Origin: Lysobacter_I brunescens
Lineage (GTDB): Bacteria > Pseudomonadota > Gammaproteobacteria > Xanthomonadales > Xanthomonadaceae
Direction: 5' to 3'
Length of the DNA stretch: 64,000 nucleotides
Assembly: GCF_042677005.1 (NCBI RefSeq)
Contig: NZ_JBHTIF010000001.1
Location: 1,178,001 to 1,242,000 of the forward strand
Numbering within the stretch: position 1 is the first letter of the stretch; the number at the start of each line of letters is the position of its first letter. Positions 54,392 through 63,916 of the stretch are shown here, piece after piece. The notes beneath the pieces were generated by a model. It had not been told where the DNA came from. It ran no database searches and saw nothing but the letters and a program-made list of their open reading frames with translations. A program made the position numbers and the translations under genes.

Positions 54392-55036
54392 ATGAATGCC
54401 ACACACACTGCCGCCGTACAGCCCGACCGCGATGCGACGCCGTCCTTCGATGCGCCCTTGCATCGTGGCGGCGCATGGCGCCCCGCGATCGTCTTCGCCG
54501 GCGTGGCGCTGGCCGGCTTCGGCCTGCTGTACTCGCTCGCTGGTGCCGGGTTGGGTCAGGTGCTGTTCCCTGCGCAGGCACAGGGCAGCCTGATCGAGCG
54601 CGACGGCGCCGTCGTCGGTTCCGCGCTGGTGCCGCAGCCGTTCGCGGGCGACCGCTACTTCGCGTCGCGGCCCTCCGCGGCCGGCTACGATCCGATGGCC
54701 GCGGCGGGCAGCAACCAGTCGCGCACCAATCCGGACATGCGCAAGCGCGTGAACGAGGCCATCGCCGCCGTCGCCGCGCGCGAGGGCGTCGCGCCCGCCG
54801 ACGTGCCCGGCGATCTGGTCACGCAGTCCGGCGGCGGCCTGGATCCGCACATCAGCCCGGCCGCCGCGCGCATCCAGGTCGCCCGCGTCGCCAAGGCGCG
54901 CGGCCTGGACGTCGCCGTGGTCGAGTGCCTGGTGGCGGCCCAGACCGAAGCGCCGCAGTACGGGGTGTTGGGGCAACCGCGCGTCAACGTGCTGCGGCTC
55001 AATCTCGCCCTCGACGCGCTGCGGGTGGCGCCGTGA
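54392..55036 (+). CDS. kdpC: Potassium-transporting ATPase subunit KdpC
   Basis: The 214-residue subunit has one N-terminal helix (about 31-50) and a periplasmic domain. It contains the KdpC pattern GSALVPQPFAGDRYFASRPSA, and DVPGDLVTQSGGGLDPHISPAA. It raises ATP affinity of KdpB. Spacing after kdpB is one base. Confidence 0.95.
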   Translation: MNATHTAAVQPDRDATPSFDAPLHRGGAWRPAIVFAGVALAGFGLLYSLAGAGLGQVLFPAQAQGSLIERDGAVVGSALVPQPFAGDRYFASRPSAAGYDPMAAAGSNQSRTNPDMRKRVNEAIAAVAAREGVAPADVPGDLVTQSGGGLDPHISPAAARIQVARVAKARGLDVAVVECLVAAQTEAPQYGVLGQPRVNVLRLNLALDALRVAP

Positions 55037-55124
55037 TCGCGTCGCGCGTCGATCGCGGGCATCGCGTTCCGCTAAGCTTGGCGGAACGCACCGGCAACAC
55101 GCGCATCGCGAATCACGTCGAGAC

Positions 55125-57794
55125 ATGAACGAACGCAGCGCACAGGCCGATGCCCTGATCGGCGAACTGCAGAAGCAGGCCGCCGGGCGCCTGACCATTT
55201 TCCTCGGCGCGGCGCCGGGCGTCGGCAAGACCTACGCGATGCTGTCGCGCGCGCGCGAGCTGAAAAAACAGGGCGTCGACGTGGTCGTGGGCCTGGTCGA
55301 GACCCATGGGCGGGCGGAGACGCTGGCGATGCTCGATGGCCTGGAGGTGCTGCCGCGCCGTTCGATCGACTATCACGGACGCAGGCTCGACGAACTGGAT
55401 CTGGATGCGCTGATCGCGCGCAGGCCGCGCGTGGCCCTGGTCGACGAACTCGCGCACCGCAACGCGCCGGGCAGCCGCCACGAGCGGCGCTGGCAGGACG
55501 TGATCGAACTGCTCGACGCCGGCATCGATGTCTACACGACGATCAACATCCAGCACCTGGAAAGCCTGAACGACGTGGTGCACCGGATCACCGGCGTGCG
55601 CGTCGCCGAGACCGTGCCGGACCTGGTCTTCGACCGTCTGCGCGACATCAAGCTCATCGACCTGCCGCCGCGCGAGCTGATCGAGCGCCTGCAGGAGGGA
55701 AAGGTGTATGTCCCCGAGCATGCGGCGCAGGCGCTGCAAGCCTTCTTCTCGCCGTCGAACCTCAGCGCGCTGCGCGAACTGGCGATGCAGGTTGCAGCCG
55801 ATCGCGTCGACAGCGACCTGCGCGAGGCGCAGGCCGCGCGCGGCCTGCCGGGCATGTCGCTGCGCCGGCAGGTGATGGTCGCCATCGACGGCCTGGGCCA
55901 GTCCGAATACCTGGTGCGCATGGCCCGCCGGATCGCCGAACGACGCGATGCGCCGTGGACCGTCGTCACCGTGCAGTCGCGCGGCCTGCCGGGCGTACAG
56001 GCGCAGCAGGAAGTCGATCGTGCGTTCGCGCTTGCGCGACGGCTCGGCGGGGAGACCGAAGTGCTGCACGGCCCCAATATCGTCGACGCGCTGCTCGACC
56101 ATGCCGGTCGCATCGGCGCGTCGACGCTGGTGCTCGGACGCACGCGCGAACGCCCGCTCGCGCGCATGTTCAACCGCACGATCACCCAGCAACTGCTGCA
56201 GCGCGGCGCGCATTACGAACTCACCATCATCAGCACGCCCGAAGCCCGCGCGCGCGCGCGGCGGACCCTGCGCGAAGCCGGCGGTGGGCTGACCCGCAGC
56301 GATATCGCGCTGCCCGTCGTCGCAGCGGCCGTGGCGACCTGCCTGGGATGGCTGCTGGAGCGGTTCGCGGGTCTGGGCGACCTGTCGATGGTGTTCATCG
56401 TCGCGGTGATCGTGGTCGCGGCGCGCACGCGCATGGCGGCCGCGGTGATCGCGGCCACGCTGTGCTTCCTGGCCTACAACTTCTTCTTCATCGAGCCGCG
56501 CTTCACGTTCTACATCGGCGCCCGGCAGGGCGTGGCTTCGGTGTTCCTGTTCCTGGTCGCCGCCCTGGTCTGCGGGCGGCTCGCGGCCAGGCTGCGCGCG
56601 CAGGTCGTCGCTTTGCGCGCCGCCAATGCCCATGCGAGCGCGCTGCAGACCCTCGGACGGCAACTCGCCAGCGCGGCGGACATCGGCCAAGTGGTCGAAG
56701 CCGGGCGCGTGGCCCTGCAGCGCGCCATCGACGGCGACGCCCTGCTGCACGTCGGCGATGCGCCGCTGCCGCGCGACGGTGCGTTCGCGCTCAGCGACAT
56801 GGATCGCGCCGCTGCCGATTGGGCCTGCAGGCATCGCCAGCCCGCCGGCCGTTTCACCGACACGCTCGCCAATGCCGGCTGGTGGTTCCTGCCGCTGGTG
56901 ATCGACGGCAAGGCCGCCGGCGTGGCCGGCCTGCGCCTGCCCGCGCACGTGTCGCGACTGGGTGCGGAACAGCGTCGGCTCGCCGAAGCGATGGTCGCCG
57001 ACATCGCCGAGGCCATCGTGCGCACACGGCTGGTGTCCGACCTGGAGCGCGCGAAGCTCACCGGTGAGACGGAACGCCTGCGGTCCGCGCTGCTGTCGTC
57101 GGTGTCGCACGACCTGCGTTCGCCGCTGGCCTCGATCATCGGCGCGGCCGGCAGCCTGGATGCCTACGGCGACGCGATGAGCGCCGAAGACCGCCACGCG
57201 CTGCTCGACACCGTACGCCTGGAGGGCGAGCGGCTGGACCGCTACATCCAGAACCTGCTCGACATGACCCGGCTCGGCCACGGCGGCCTCACGCTCAATC
57301 GCGACTGGATCGGTGTGGGCGAACTGATCGGCTCGGCGGTGTCCCGCCTGCAGCGCTACCAGCCCGACATGCTCGCGACCGTGCGCGTCGACGCCGACGT
57401 CGAGCCCATCTGGGTGCATCCCGCGCTGGTCGAGCAGGCGCTGTTCAACGTGATCGAGAACGCGGCGAAGTTCTCGCCCACCGGCGAGGCCGTCGACATC
57501 GTCGCCCGGCGCCTCGGCGACGGTGCGCTGCAGGTCGACGTGCGCGATCGCGGCCCCGGGATCCCCGAAGAGGAGCGCAAGCGCATCTTCGACATGTTCT
57601 ACAGCGTCGAGCGGGGCGATCGCGGTGGCCATGGCACCGGCCTGGGCCTGGCGATCACGCAGGGCATGATCGGTGCCCATGGCGGCAGCGTGGAAGCGCT
57701 GCCGGGCGATGGTCCCGACCCGCAGCGTCGCGGCACCGTGATCCGTATTACCCTTCCCCGCATCCTGCCCCCGGAGAGCGGACACCGTCCATGA
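55125..57794 (+). CDS. kdpD: Osmosensitive K+ channel sensor histidine kinase KdpD
   Basis: The 889-residue kinase senses low K+ or turgor and phosphorylates KdpE. The N-terminal KdpD domain has Walker A GAAPGVGKT (about 28-36) and a universal-stress-like region. Four membrane helices (about 392-500) follow, then a GAF-like segment and the kinase core with the phospho-acceptor H662 in SVSHDLRSPLAS and ATP-binding boxes NVIENAAKFSP, GPGIP and GTGLGLA. It starts 88 bases after kdpC. Confidence 0.96.
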   Translation: MNERSAQADALIGELQKQAAGRLTIFLGAAPGVGKTYAMLSRARELKKQGVDVVVGLVETHGRAETLAMLDGLEVLPRRSIDYHGRRLDELDLDALIARRPRVALVDELAHRNAPGSRHERRWQDVIELLDAGIDVYTTINIQHLESLNDVVHRITGVRVAETVPDLVFDRLRDIKLIDLPPRELIERLQEGKVYVPEHAAQALQAFFSPSNLSALRELAMQVAADRVDSDLREAQAARGLPGMSLRRQVMVAIDGLGQSEYLVRMARRIAERRDAPWTVVTVQSRGLPGVQAQQEVDRAFALARRLGGETEVLHGPNIVDALLDHAGRIGASTLVLGRTRERPLARMFNRTITQQLLQRGAHYELTIISTPEARARARRTLREAGGGLTRSDIALPVVAAAVATCLGWLLERFAGLGDLSMVFIVAVIVVAARTRMAAAVIAATLCFLAYNFFFIEPRFTFYIGARQGVASVFLFLVAALVCGRLAARLRAQVVALRAANAHASALQTLGRQLASAADIGQVVEAGRVALQRAIDGDALLHVGDAPLPRDGAFALSDMDRAAADWACRHRQPAGRFTDTLANAGWWFLPLVIDGKAAGVAGLRLPAHVSRLGAEQRRLAEAMVADIAEAIVRTRLVSDLERAKLTGETERLRSALLSSVSHDLRSPLASIIGAAGSLDAYGDAMSAEDRHALLDTVRLEGERLDRYIQNLLDMTRLGHGGLTLNRDWIGVGELIGSAVSRLQRYQPDMLATVRVDADVEPIWVHPALVEQALFNVIENAAKFSPTGEAVDIVARRLGDGALQVDVRDRGPGIPEEERKRIFDMFYSVERGDRGGHGTGLGLAITQGMIGAHGGSVEALPGDGPDPQRRGTVIRITLPRILPPESGHRP

Positions 57795-58510
57795 CGCAAA
57801 CGCCCGTGCTTCCCGCCGGCGCGTCGCCGATCCGCGTGCTGGTCGTCGACGACGAACCGCAGATCCGCCGCTTCCTCGACATCAGCCTGCGCGCGCAGGG
57901 CTATCGCGTCGAACTCGCCGAAAACGGCGCGGCCGGTCTGGCTGCGCTGGCCACGCATGGCGCCGATCTCGTCATTCTCGACCTGGGGCTGCCCGACATG
58001 GATGGCCATGCGGTGCTCTCGCAACTGCGCGAATGGTCGCAGGTGCCGGTGCTGGTGCTGACGGTGCGGTCCGGCGAGGCGGAGAAGGTCGCTGTGCTCG
58101 ATGCGGGCGCCAACGATTACGTGACGAAGCCCTTCGGCATCCAGGAGCTGATGGCGCGCGTGCGCGCGCTGCTGCGTGCGCGCGCAGCGCCGATGGAGGG
58201 CGCGATGGTGTTCGACGATGGCAGGCTGCACATCGATCTTGCACGACGCGAAGTACTGCTGGAGGGCGCCCAGGTGACCCTGGCGCGCAAGGAGTTCGCG
58301 CTGCTGGCGCTGCTGGCCCGCAACGCAGGGCGGGTGGTGACGCAGCCGCAGATCCTGCGCGAGCTGTGGGGCCCGGATCACGAGGAAGACACGCATTACC
58401 TGCGCGTGCTGGTCGGCAAGCTCCGCCACAAGCTCGCCGACGATGCGGCGAGCCCGCGTTACATCGCGACCGAGCCGGGCGTGGGCCTGCGCTTTCTCGG
58501 TCGGATCTGA
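57791..58510 (+). CDS. kdpE: Response regulator KdpE
   Basis: The 239-residue OmpR-type regulator has a receiver domain (about 13-128; acidic pocket DDE at 23-25, phosphorylated D64 in LDLGLPDMDG, conserved VTKPFG), and a winged-helix DNA-binding domain (about 138-236). It activates kdpFABC expression under K+ limitation. Its ATG overlaps the kdpD stop (ATGA). Confidence 0.96.
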   Translation: MTQTPVLPAGASPIRVLVVDDEPQIRRFLDISLRAQGYRVELAENGAAGLAALATHGADLVILDLGLPDMDGHAVLSQLREWSQVPVLVLTVRSGEAEKVAVLDAGANDYVTKPFGIQELMARVRALLRARAAPMEGAMVFDDGRLHIDLARREVLLEGAQVTLARKEFALLALLARNAGRVVTQPQILRELWGPDHEEDTHYLRVLVGKLRHKLADDAASPRYIATEPGVGLRFLGRI

Positions 58511-58637
58511 CTGTCCCGGCGCGCGTTCTGGTCGATGCGGTGCCCTGCTGCGGGGAGCGTGCGAACGGATGATCGACAGGCGTCGAGGGTATGCTGGCTG
58601 TCATGTCCGTCCACCTGTGGCCAAGAGGAGCGCCCCG

Positions 58638-59024
58638 ATGCAGATCGTCTACCGCGCCGCCAACCTCTCCGATGCCCACCTGATCCGCCAGATGATGGAA
58701 GCCGAGGGCATTCCGGCCTTCGTCCAGGGCGAATTCCTGCAGGGCGCGGTCGGCGAGCTGCCGGCGAACACCGAAGTCCTCGTGCGCGTGCCCGATGCGC
58801 ATGTCGCAGCGGCGCGCCTGGTCGTCGACGACTGGGAATCCAGCGAGCCGGTGGGGTTCGAGGACGATGACCTGGACGGTGAAGACCTGGACGCGACCGG
58901 TGCCGGTGAGCCGACCTCGGTGCAGACACAGGCGATCGCGGTGAGGCGCCTGCTGCTGTTCGTCGCAATCCTCGTCGTCGGCGTGATCGGCTACGCGTTG
59001 TTGCTGCGCCGCGCGGCCGGATGA
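58638..59024 (+). CDS. DUF2007 domain protein with C-terminal membrane helix
   Basis: The 128-residue protein begins with a DUF2007 domain (residues 1-68; VYRAANLSDAHLIRQMMEAE and the terminal LVRVPDAHVAAA). An acidic linker and one membrane helix (about 105-125) follow. The domain is called a putative signal-transducing fold in the literature of the family; function is not established. AGAGGAG precedes the ATG. Confidence 0.85.
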   Translation: MQIVYRAANLSDAHLIRQMMEAEGIPAFVQGEFLQGAVGELPANTEVLVRVPDAHVAAARLVVDDWESSEPVGFEDDDLDGEDLDATGAGEPTSVQTQAIAVRRLLLFVAILVVGVIGYALLLRRAAG

Positions 59025-59026
59025 CG

Positions 59027-59052
59027 CTTCCCGGGCGCATGCGCCCGGGAAG
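59027..59052. terminator. 26-base perfect palindrome between convergent genes
   Basis: The 26 bases read the same on both strands (centre GCGCATGCGC, ends CTTCCC/GGGAAG). It sits 3 bases after the DUF2007 stop and 24 before the effector stop. It can fold into a hairpin in both transcripts; there is no T-run. Confidence 0.55.
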
Positions 59053-59075
59053 GTCGAGAGAGGAAAGCGCCCGGA

Positions 59076-61100
59076 TCAGGGCCCGCGTCGCTGTGTTTCC
59101 TGCGCCTGCTGCGCGACCTGCGGCGCTTCCGTCGACTTGGCATCGGCCATGCGCGTGCTCTGTTCGAGCGTCTGCGTGGTCGCCTGCGTGTAGTCGATGT
59201 ACGCGTGCTTCGCGGCCGGGTGCGAGGGGTCGCCGTTCACGCCCTGCACCGCGATCAGGAAGCCCTGGCCGTTGTTGCTGCGGCCGACATGGTCGATGCG
59301 GCTGAGGCCGGTGGCCTTGGCGTCCGCCGCCAGCGCGCCTGCGGCCTGTTCCATCTGCTCTCGCGACTTGAATCCGCCACCGGGACCGAGCTGTTCGAGG
59401 TTCGACAGCGCCTGCTTGTACAGCGCGTGGTCCGGATGCTGCGGGCTGGCCAGCGAAGACGGTGTTGCGTTCGGCTGCGTCGGCGCGGGTGTCGGCGCCG
59501 GCTTCGCTGGCGTGGTCTCGGCAGGCGCCGCCTGCGTCGGCGTGCGCTGTTGGTTCCACTGCACTTCGATCGCCTGCCGCGTGGCCCTGTCGGCGTCGCC
59601 GGTGGCCGGCAGGCCATTGGCCTTCTGGAAGGCCGCGACCGCCGCGACGGTGTTCTCGCCGTAATGGCCGGTGGCGTTGAACGGCTGGCCGTCCTGGCGC
59701 TTGTAGCCCAGCGTGGACAGCTGTGCCTGCAGGTGTTTCACCGCTGCGCCGTCCTCGCCGCGCTTGAGCACGCCGTCGGCCAGCGCATCCGCCGGCTGCG
59801 CCGCGCGCTGTGCGCCGCCCTGCGTCTGCGACTGGTTGCGATCCTGCAGCAGCGTGCGCGCTTCGGCGAGCGGATCGGTGGCGTAGAGCTTCACGCCGTT
59901 CGCCTGCTTGCGCTCCAGGTAGCGGTCGAGCGAGCTCAGCTCCACGCCTTCGCCGCCGCGCGACTGGCTGACCATCAGCTCGCCGCTCTTCGGGTCGCGC
60001 ACGACCATCACGATGTGGTCGATGCCTTTGTAGCGGCCGCCGTCCCACTTGGTCGGGCCGTTGTCCTCGCCGATGATCATGCCTTCCTTCAGCGCGCCGC
60101 GCGTGACCTGCGCGCCGGTGAGCATCACGCCGGAGCGCTGCTCGGCCTTCTGCACGATCATCGCAGCGCCGTCGTTGCCCAGGCTGAAGCGATCGGCGCG
60201 GGAGAACACTTCGCGCCCGGCTTCTCGATTGATCTCGGCCATGGTCGCGTTCTGCATCGTCGCGACCCAGCCCGAGCAATCGACGTAACCCTGGTCCGGG
60301 TTCTTGCCGCTGACGCCGGCGATCTTGCCGCTCATCGCGTACTTCACGTGGTCGTACTTCAGCGTGAGCGCGTGCGCGTCGTTGAGCTCGATGCCCTTGC
60401 CGGCTTCCTGCGCGGGGCGGTTCTGCAGCGGCGTCTGGGCAGGTGTCTGCGTCGGCGCGGTCTGCGCGGGCGTGGCCTGCGAAGGCGTGTTCGCCTGCGT
60501 GGCCGGACCGATGTTCTTTTCCGGGATCTGGATGCGATCGAACTTGCGATCCCAATAGGTGGTGAAGCTGGTCGCGAGGTCGCGGTCCGACATCGACGAC
60601 AGCGATTCGTACTTGCGACCGGTCACCTTCTCGAAGTCGCGCGAACTGATGTTGTTGAGGATGTTGCGACGCGTATCGTCGCGGCCGAACTCGCCGGTCG
60701 CGATCGCGGTCTGGATCGAGCGGTAGCCTGCGGCGCCCTGCTGGTGCGCAAGGTACATGTCGAGGCCGTCGGGCTGCGCGCTGCCCGACAGGTACGGACG
60801 TCCGTCGCGGGCGTGGCGGTTGACCAGTGCCTGGCGGTTGTCGAGGTAGAGGCGTGCGGCGGCATCGGTGTTCGCGACGGGGTCCAGCTCGCGACCGGCG
60901 ATGCCGTAGGCCCGGGCGGTGTCCGGGACGAACTGGAACAGGCCCTTGGCGCCGTTCGGGCCGCGGCTGGCGGTCTCGTCGAACCTGCCGCCGGTTTCGA
61001 TGTAGGCGAAGCGGAGGAAATCGTCGCGGGGGATGCCGCGTTCCTTGGCTTCCTTCTCGATGATGTCGAGGACTTCGGTCTTGCTGTAATCGCGTGGCAT
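59076..61100 (-). CDS. Putative type IV secretion antibacterial effector (X-Tfe) with peptidoglycan-attacking domains
   Basis: The 674-residue protein has four parts. Residues about 25-140 form a lytic-transglycosylase-like domain (Glu35 in AYIETGG, GLFQFVPDTARAYG). Residues about 250-410 form a cysteine peptidase/amidase-like domain of NlpC/P60 or CHAP type (C275 in YVDCSGW, H362 in GIDHIVMVV). A PG_binding_1 domain spans about 440-510. The C-terminus (about 553-674) has XVIPCD features: HPDHALYKQAL, RIDHV, GQGFLIAVQG, GDPSHPAAKHAYID and a Gln-rich tail. XVIPCD is the secretion signal of xanthomonad bacteria-killing T4SS effectors. No N-terminal signal peptide is present. The ATG at 61100 begins the domain; a longer frame upstream lacks conserved sequence. 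Confidence 0.85.
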   Translation of the reverse strand: MPRDYSKTEVLDIIEKEAKERGIPRDDFLRFAYIETGGRFDETASRGPNGAKGLFQFVPDTARAYGIAGRELDPVANTDAAARLYLDNRQALVNRHARDGRPYLSGSAQPDGLDMYLAHQQGAAGYRSIQTAIATGEFGRDDTRRNILNNISSRDFEKVTGRKYESLSSMSDRDLATSFTTYWDRKFDRIQIPEKNIGPATQANTPSQATPAQTAPTQTPAQTPLQNRPAQEAGKGIELNDAHALTLKYDHVKYAMSGKIAGVSGKNPDQGYVDCSGWVATMQNATMAEINREAGREVFSRADRFSLGNDGAAMIVQKAEQRSGVMLTGAQVTRGALKEGMIIGEDNGPTKWDGGRYKGIDHIVMVVRDPKSGELMVSQSRGGEGVELSSLDRYLERKQANGVKLYATDPLAEARTLLQDRNQSQTQGGAQRAAQPADALADGVLKRGEDGAAVKHLQAQLSTLGYKRQDGQPFNATGHYGENTVAAVAAFQKANGLPATGDADRATRQAIEVQWNQQRTPTQAAPAETTPAKPAPTPAPTQPNATPSSLASPQHPDHALYKQALSNLEQLGPGGGFKSREQMEQAAGALAADAKATGLSRIDHVGRSNNGQGFLIAVQGVNGDPSHPAAKHAYIDYTQATTQTLEQSTRMADAKSTEAPQVAQQAQETQRRGP

Positions 61101-61381
61101 GTGTGTGCTGTCCGTGAGGTTGGGCGTGGCGGTGTCGCCGCCACGGCGCGTCAACCGGATCCGTCCGTGGACCCTCTGCATGTGGTCGACCATGAAACAA
61201 CGCCCGGACGTCCCCGAAGGGCCGCCCGGCATGGGTGTCGACCGGACTCCTCCATGAGCCCTCTACGGTCAGTCAACAGAACTGCCTGCGTGCCGGACCA
61301 GGCCGGCGCGCGGGGTGAAGTCTAGCAATCCCGGGTCGCGTGGGCAGCGGTCGGGACGCCCGTCCGTCGGCCGGTGCGGCG

Positions 61382-62305
61382 TCAGGGTGCGGGCTGGTAC
61401 TGCTTGCCGGCGGTGTCGTAGCGATATTCGGTGACGCCGCTCGCGGCTTCGGTGCCGGTGCCGCTCATCGCGATGCGGATCGTCGGCAGGCCGCCGTCGC
61501 CGGGGGTGCCGAAGCTCAGCGTGCCCTTGGTCTGGTAGCAGGCGCGATCGCCCGGCTCCTGGCCGCAATCGGCATCGTTGTCCTCGCCTGCGGCGATGTT
61601 GCCGATGTAGGTCCAGCGCTGCCTGCCGGCATTGGCTTCGAGCTGCAGGTCGGCCGAGTCGAAGAGGAACATTTCATAGGACGCCGAATCCACGCCATTG
61701 GCGAAGAAGGTGACCGGCACCGCCAGCACCATGCGGCCGTCGCCGGTCTCGCGGCTTTCGATCTTGCGCGTCTTGTCGATTTCGCCGGCCCGCTCGTAGG
61801 CGCCGAACTCGCCGATCGTGGGATACGCGCCGTCGATGGTCCATTCCTTCTCCGAGCCGGCGCTGTCCTTGAACAGCGTCGCCGCGGTGATGTTGACCTT
61901 GCTGCCGGGCGCCGGCACCGCGTTCTCGTCCTTCGGGCCGTAGACCTCGGGCGTGTTGTACGCGAAGCCGGTGTACCAGTGCTTCCCGCCCAGATCGAAC
62001 GAATGGCCGAACCACCAGGTCGCGACGGCGCCGTCGTCGACTTCGTACGACAGCGCGCCATCGCCGTCCTTCTGGTAGATGAGGTAGAGCATGCTGCTGG
62101 GCGACGGCGGCTGCGCGGCCATCTTCGGCGGGGCGGGAGTGGTCACGGGCGGAACGTCCTGTCGGGAGGCGGGCGTGTCTTTGCTGGGGGCGGCGGGCTG
62201 GGCCGGTGCGTCGCCGCTGCTGCAGGCGGCCAGCGACATCGACAGCAATGCGGTCAGGGCAGCCATCGCGCGACGGCGCCTGCCGGGGGGCTGGAGGGGG
62301 AACAT
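61382..62305 (-). CDS. Putative immunity lipoprotein for the T4SS effector
   Basis: The 307-residue protein has a lipoprotein signal with lipobox SLAAC (Cys28), a Pro/Ala/Ser-rich linker (about 30-68), and a C-terminal domain that looks beta-rich. It includes YQKDGDGALSYEVDDG, acidic and reminiscent of a calcium-binding loop, and a CGQEPGDRACYQTK disulfide candidate. X-Tfi immunity proteins in xanthomonads are periplasmic lipoproteins encoded just upstream of their effector, exactly this arrangement (same strand, 281 bases apart). AAGGA precedes the ATG. No family is recognised by sequence, so the immunity role rests on context. Confidence 0.65.
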   Translation of the reverse strand: MFPLQPPGRRRRAMAALTALLSMSLAACSSGDAPAQPAAPSKDTPASRQDVPPVTTPAPPKMAAQPPSPSSMLYLIYQKDGDGALSYEVDDGAVATWWFGHSFDLGGKHWYTGFAYNTPEVYGPKDENAVPAPGSKVNITAATLFKDSAGSEKEWTIDGAYPTIGEFGAYERAGEIDKTRKIESRETGDGRMVLAVPVTFFANGVDSASYEMFLFDSADLQLEANAGRQRWTYIGNIAAGEDNDADCGQEPGDRACYQTKGTLSFGTPGDGGLPTIRIAMSGTGTEAASGVTEYRYDTAGKQYQPAP

Positions 62306-62363
62306 CCTCTGGGTCCTTCGGGGGAAAAGGCGTGGTCTTCTTAACGTCGCATCGCGACGGGCG

Positions 62364-62999
62364 TCAAGCTGCGGGTCTGCCGATGCCCAGCCAGCCGGCG
62401 ACCACGCTGCGCAGTTCGTCCACGCCGGCCTTCGATTCGCCGGAGAAGGTCTGCACGCTGACGGTGTCGCCGTACTGGGCCTGCAGGTCCTTGCGCACGG
62501 CCATCAGCGTGTTGCCGGCGGCGCCGCGGCCGAGCTTGTCGGCCTTGGTCAGGATGGCGTGGGCCGGCAGGCCGCGCTCGGCGGCGTAGGCGATCATGTG
62601 CCGGTCGTAGTCCTTCAGCGGATGGCGGATGTCCATCACCACCACCAATCCCTTCAGGGCCTGGCGGGTGCGGAAGTACTGGTCGAGGAAGGCTTGCCAG
62701 TGCGCCTGCAGGTCCTGCGGCACCTTGGCGTAGCCGTAGCCGGGCAGGTCGACGAGGAACTTGCCCTCGTGCGGCGGCAGCTCGAAGAACACCAGCTGCT
62801 GGGTGCGGCCGGGCGTCTTCGAGACCCGGGCCAGCGCGTTCTGCTGGCACAGGGCGTTGAGCGCGCTGGACTTGCCGGCATTGGAGCGGCCGGCGAACGC
62901 GACCTCGAAACCGCCGTCCGGCGGCAGCTGGCGGGGCGTATGGGCGGCCAGCAGGTAGCCGGCGCGGACGAAGGGATTGGGAGGGGTGACCATCGCCAT
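62364..62999 (-). CDS. engB: Ribosome biogenesis GTPase EngB/YsxC
   Basis: The 211-residue GTPase helps assemble the 50S subunit. The GTPase motifs are complete: G1 GRSNAGKSS, G2 Thr in KTPGRTQ, G3 DLPGYGYA and G4 TKADK. The length suits the family. The ATG at 62999 starts MAMVTPPNP; the second ATG, two codons later, is also possible. It diverges from the cytochrome c4 gene. Confidence 0.96.
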   Translation of the reverse strand: MAMVTPPNPFVRAGYLLAAHTPRQLPPDGGFEVAFAGRSNAGKSSALNALCQQNALARVSKTPGRTQQLVFFELPPHEGKFLVDLPGYGYAKVPQDLQAHWQAFLDQYFRTRQALKGLVVVMDIRHPLKDYDRHMIAYAAERGLPAHAILTKADKLGRGAAGNTLMAVRKDLQAQYGDTVSVQTFSGESKAGVDELRSVVAGWLGIGRPAA

Positions 63000-63127
63000 A
63001 GCATCGCACGACCGGCAAGCCCGGCCGGCCCGGTTTGACCGGCCCCGGTGCCGCGACGATAATTCCACGGTTTCGGCCTGCGGTCGGTCCTGCCGGCCCC
63101 GCGTCCCGTCTTCTTGGAGTGTTGAGC

Positions 63128-63916
63128 ATGCGTCACGCACGTGCCTTCGGTTTCGCCGGCCTCGCGGTCCTCGCGGTCGCGGCGGCCGCCGCCATCGCCC
63201 AGACCACGGTCACCCCCGTGCCCGAAGCCGCGCCGGTCCAGACCGCGCCGCTGGACGCGTCCGTGCTGACCGAACTGGCAAAGGCCAAGGGCGGCGATGC
63301 CAAGGCCGGTGCCGCCAAGGCCGGCGCCTGCGCCGCCTGCCACGGCCTGGACGGCAATTCGACCGCCGATCCGACCCTCTACCCGCGCATCGCCGGCCAG
63401 AGCGAGCGCTACATCGCCACCCAGCTGGCGCTGTTCAAGAGCGGCCACCGCGCGAACGCGATCATGCAGCCCTTCGCCGCCGCCCTGAGCGCGCAGGACA
63501 TGCGCGACATCGGCGCCTACTACGCCACCCAGAAGTCGGGCGCCGGCATCGCCGACGACACCGTGATCGCCCAGGGCCCGAACCAGGGCCTGAAGTTCTA
63601 CGAAGTCGGCCAGAAGCTGTACCGCAGCGGCGACCCGCAGCGCGGCGTGCCGGCCTGCATGGCCTGCCACGGCCCGACCGGCGCCGGCAACCCGGGCCCG
63701 GCCTATCCGCACGTCGGCGGCCAGCAGGCCTGGTACAGCAAGCGTCGCCTCGAGGAATACCGCGCCGGCGTGACCACCCTGCCCGCCGCCGAGAAGGCCC
63801 ACTTCGACATCATGGCCGCCGTGGCCAAGCCGCTGACCGACGAGGAAATCCAGGCGCTGGCCAGCTACATGCAGGGCCTGCACGCCCGCGCGCCGGCGAC
63901 GGCGAAGGCACGCTGA
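63128..63916 (+). CDS. Di-heme cytochrome c4-like protein
   Basis: The 262-residue periplasmic electron carrier has a signal peptide (residues 1-24, ending AIAQ), then two cytochrome c domains with heme sites C68-A-A-C71-H72 and C177-M-A-C180-H181. Candidate axial methionines lie in NAIMQPFA and FDIMAAV. It is longer than most cytochromes c4 (about 200) because of an N-terminal Ala/Pro linker and C-terminal extension. It probably hands electrons from the bc1 complex to terminal oxidases. GGAG precedes the ATG at 63128; a longer frame upstream is a shadow. Confidence 0.93.
   Translation: MRHARAFGFAGLAVLAVAAAAAIAQTTVTPVPEAAPVQTAPLDASVLTELAKAKGGDAKAGAAKAGACAACHGLDGNSTADPTLYPRIAGQSERYIATQLALFKSGHRANAIMQPFAAALSAQDMRDIGAYYATQKSGAGIADDTVIAQGPNQGLKFYEVGQKLYRSGDPQRGVPACMACHGPTGAGNPGPAYPHVGGQQAWYSKRRLEEYRAGVTTLPAAEKAHFDIMAAVAKPLTDEEIQALASYMQGLHARAPATAKAR

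Noticed and set aside
55113..57785. 890-residue minus-strand frame antisense to kdpD
   Set aside because: Composition is typical of an antisense shadow; kdpD is fully supported by domain motifs on the other strand.
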